NCBI GenBank assembly: GCA_023428185.1
Contig: JAEYYZ010000146.1
Location: forward strand, 1-13,926
Origin: Actinomycetes bacterium
GTDB taxonomy: Bacteria; Actinomycetota; Actinomycetes; Actinomycetales; Demequinaceae
DNA length: 13,926 nt
Reading direction: 5' to 3'
Shown here: positions 13,358 to 13,926 of the stretch, piece after piece
Layout of the letters: each line of letters starts with the position of its first letter
How positions within the stretch are numbered: position 1 is the first letter of the stretch
Made by a program: the position numbers and the translations under genes
The notes under the pieces: generated by a model
Databases searched by the model: none
Told to the model about the DNA's origin: nothing
Seen by the model: only the letters and a program-made list of their open reading frames with translations

Positions 13358-13926
13358 ATGAGCGAGTCACGCAGAATTGCATTGGTGGAGGACCACGCTC
13401 TCATCGCGCTCGGTTTCAGAGATCTCATTGCCGAAGCCGAAGACTTGGAGTTGGCGGGACTAGTGGAGTCTGTGGCTGAACTGCCCGCCCTGGGCAAACC
13501 ACTAGACCTCGTGGTCCTTGACTTGCGCCTTTCTGACGGCAGCACTCCAGAGCAAAACGTTGCCGCCATCCACGACATGAACGCCCACGTACTGATCTAC
13601 ACCGGTGCCGAGGATCGGAAGCTCATCCAATCGGCCGCGCGTTCCGGCGCGTTGGGTCTCATCCGCAAGTCCGTTGACCCTGACGTGCTCCTCGACGCCA
13701 TTCGCACCGCCGCTCACGGCCGTGAAGTGTTTGGCACTGACTGGGCGGCGGCAATCGATGCGGACGAGGTGCTCGTCGACGCAAAACTGAGCAACCGTGA
13801 GCAAGAAGTGCTCAGCCTCTACGCCTCAGGTGAGACGGCCGCGAGCGTGGCCCAACGCACCGGATTGTCGCGTGAGACGGTCGCGGACTACGTCAGTCGC
13901 ATCCGACGCAAGTACGCCGAGGCTGG
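13358..13926 (+). CDS. LuxR-type (NarL/FixJ) response regulator, 3' end cut by the window
   Basis: The first 189 codons of a two-domain DNA-binding response regulator. The receiver domain (about 5-122) has the acidic pair Glu11-Asp12, the phosphoacceptor Asp55 in VVLDLRL, Thr82 in IYTG and Lys104 in IRKS, all intact, so it should be phosphorylated by a partner histidine kinase; that kinase is not in this window and may lie just to the right. From about 144 a LuxR-type helix-turn-helix follows: LSNREQEVLSLYASGETAASVA (144-165), then TGLSRETVADYVSRIRRKYAEA (168-189), with TVADYV as part of the recognition helix. The tail is missing only because the window ends. ATG 13358 has AGGAG 4 nt upstream. 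The inverted repeats upstream could be its own or another regulator's targets. Confidence 0.94.
   Translation, partial: MSESRRIALVEDHALIALGFRDLIAEAEDLELAGLVESVAELPALGKPLDLVVLDLRLSDGSTPEQNVAAIHDMNAHVLIYTGAEDRKLIQSAARSGALGLIRKSVDPDVLLDAIRTAAHGREVFGTDWAAAIDADEVLVDAKLSNREQEVLSLYASGETAASVAQRTGLSRETVADYVSRIRRKYAEA

Overview
The window is GC-rich chromosomal DNA from a high-GC Gram-positive bacterium (Actinomycetota). This rests on the protein families, the run pyrE / trmH-like / dedA / fba / purA / purD / purC / purS / purQ, which resembles the purine neighbourhood of many actinobacteria, and the many starts that look leaderless. A Micrococcales-like host is a guess. I see no insertion sequence, phage gene, CRISPR array, tRNA or rRNA; this is core chromosome, not an island.

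Layout, left to right. 1-308 (-): 5' part of an uncharacterised gene leaving the window. 309-580: intergenic DNA with a perfect 12-bp inverted repeat. 581-1653 (-): purQ and purS, overlapping by 4 nt; PurS carries a Gly/His/Cys-rich tail. 1709-2140 (-): small lipoprotein of unknown function. 2220-2594 (+): VOC/glyoxalase-fold protein whose stop overlaps the stop of purC. 2591-4768 (-): purC and purD. 4854-6149 (-): purA. 6220-7239 (-): class II fructose-bisphosphate aldolase, separated from purA by a strong hairpin. 7346-8002 (-): SpoU/TrmH-type RNA methyltransferase, divergent from dedA at 8020-8697 (+) across 17 nt. 8705-9265 (-) lemA, then 9333-10304 (-) a two-TM protein and 10310-10876 (-) pyrE. 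10898-11671 (-): short-chain dehydrogenase, divergent from exonuclease III at 11711-12499 (+). 12513-12944 (-): septum-formation-type lipoprotein. 12945-13357: a 413-nt intergenic region rich in inverted repeats. 13358 to the end (+): LuxR-type response regulator, cut by the window edge.

The shared theme is nucleotide synthesis. PurS and PurQ are two of the three FGAM synthetase subunits, PurD makes GAR, PurC makes SAICAR, PurA makes adenylosuccinate from IMP, and PyrE makes OMP. The third FGAM synthetase subunit, purL, is not in its usual place after purQ. The other genes serve glycolysis, RNA modification, membrane upkeep and DNA repair.

There is no single dramatic new system here. The best leads are the metal-binding-like tail on PurS, a recurring start-site grammar (eight genes with TAnnnT 6 or 7 nt before the start codon, including a bidirectional promoter with overlapping -10 elements), and the structured intergenic DNA before the response regulator.
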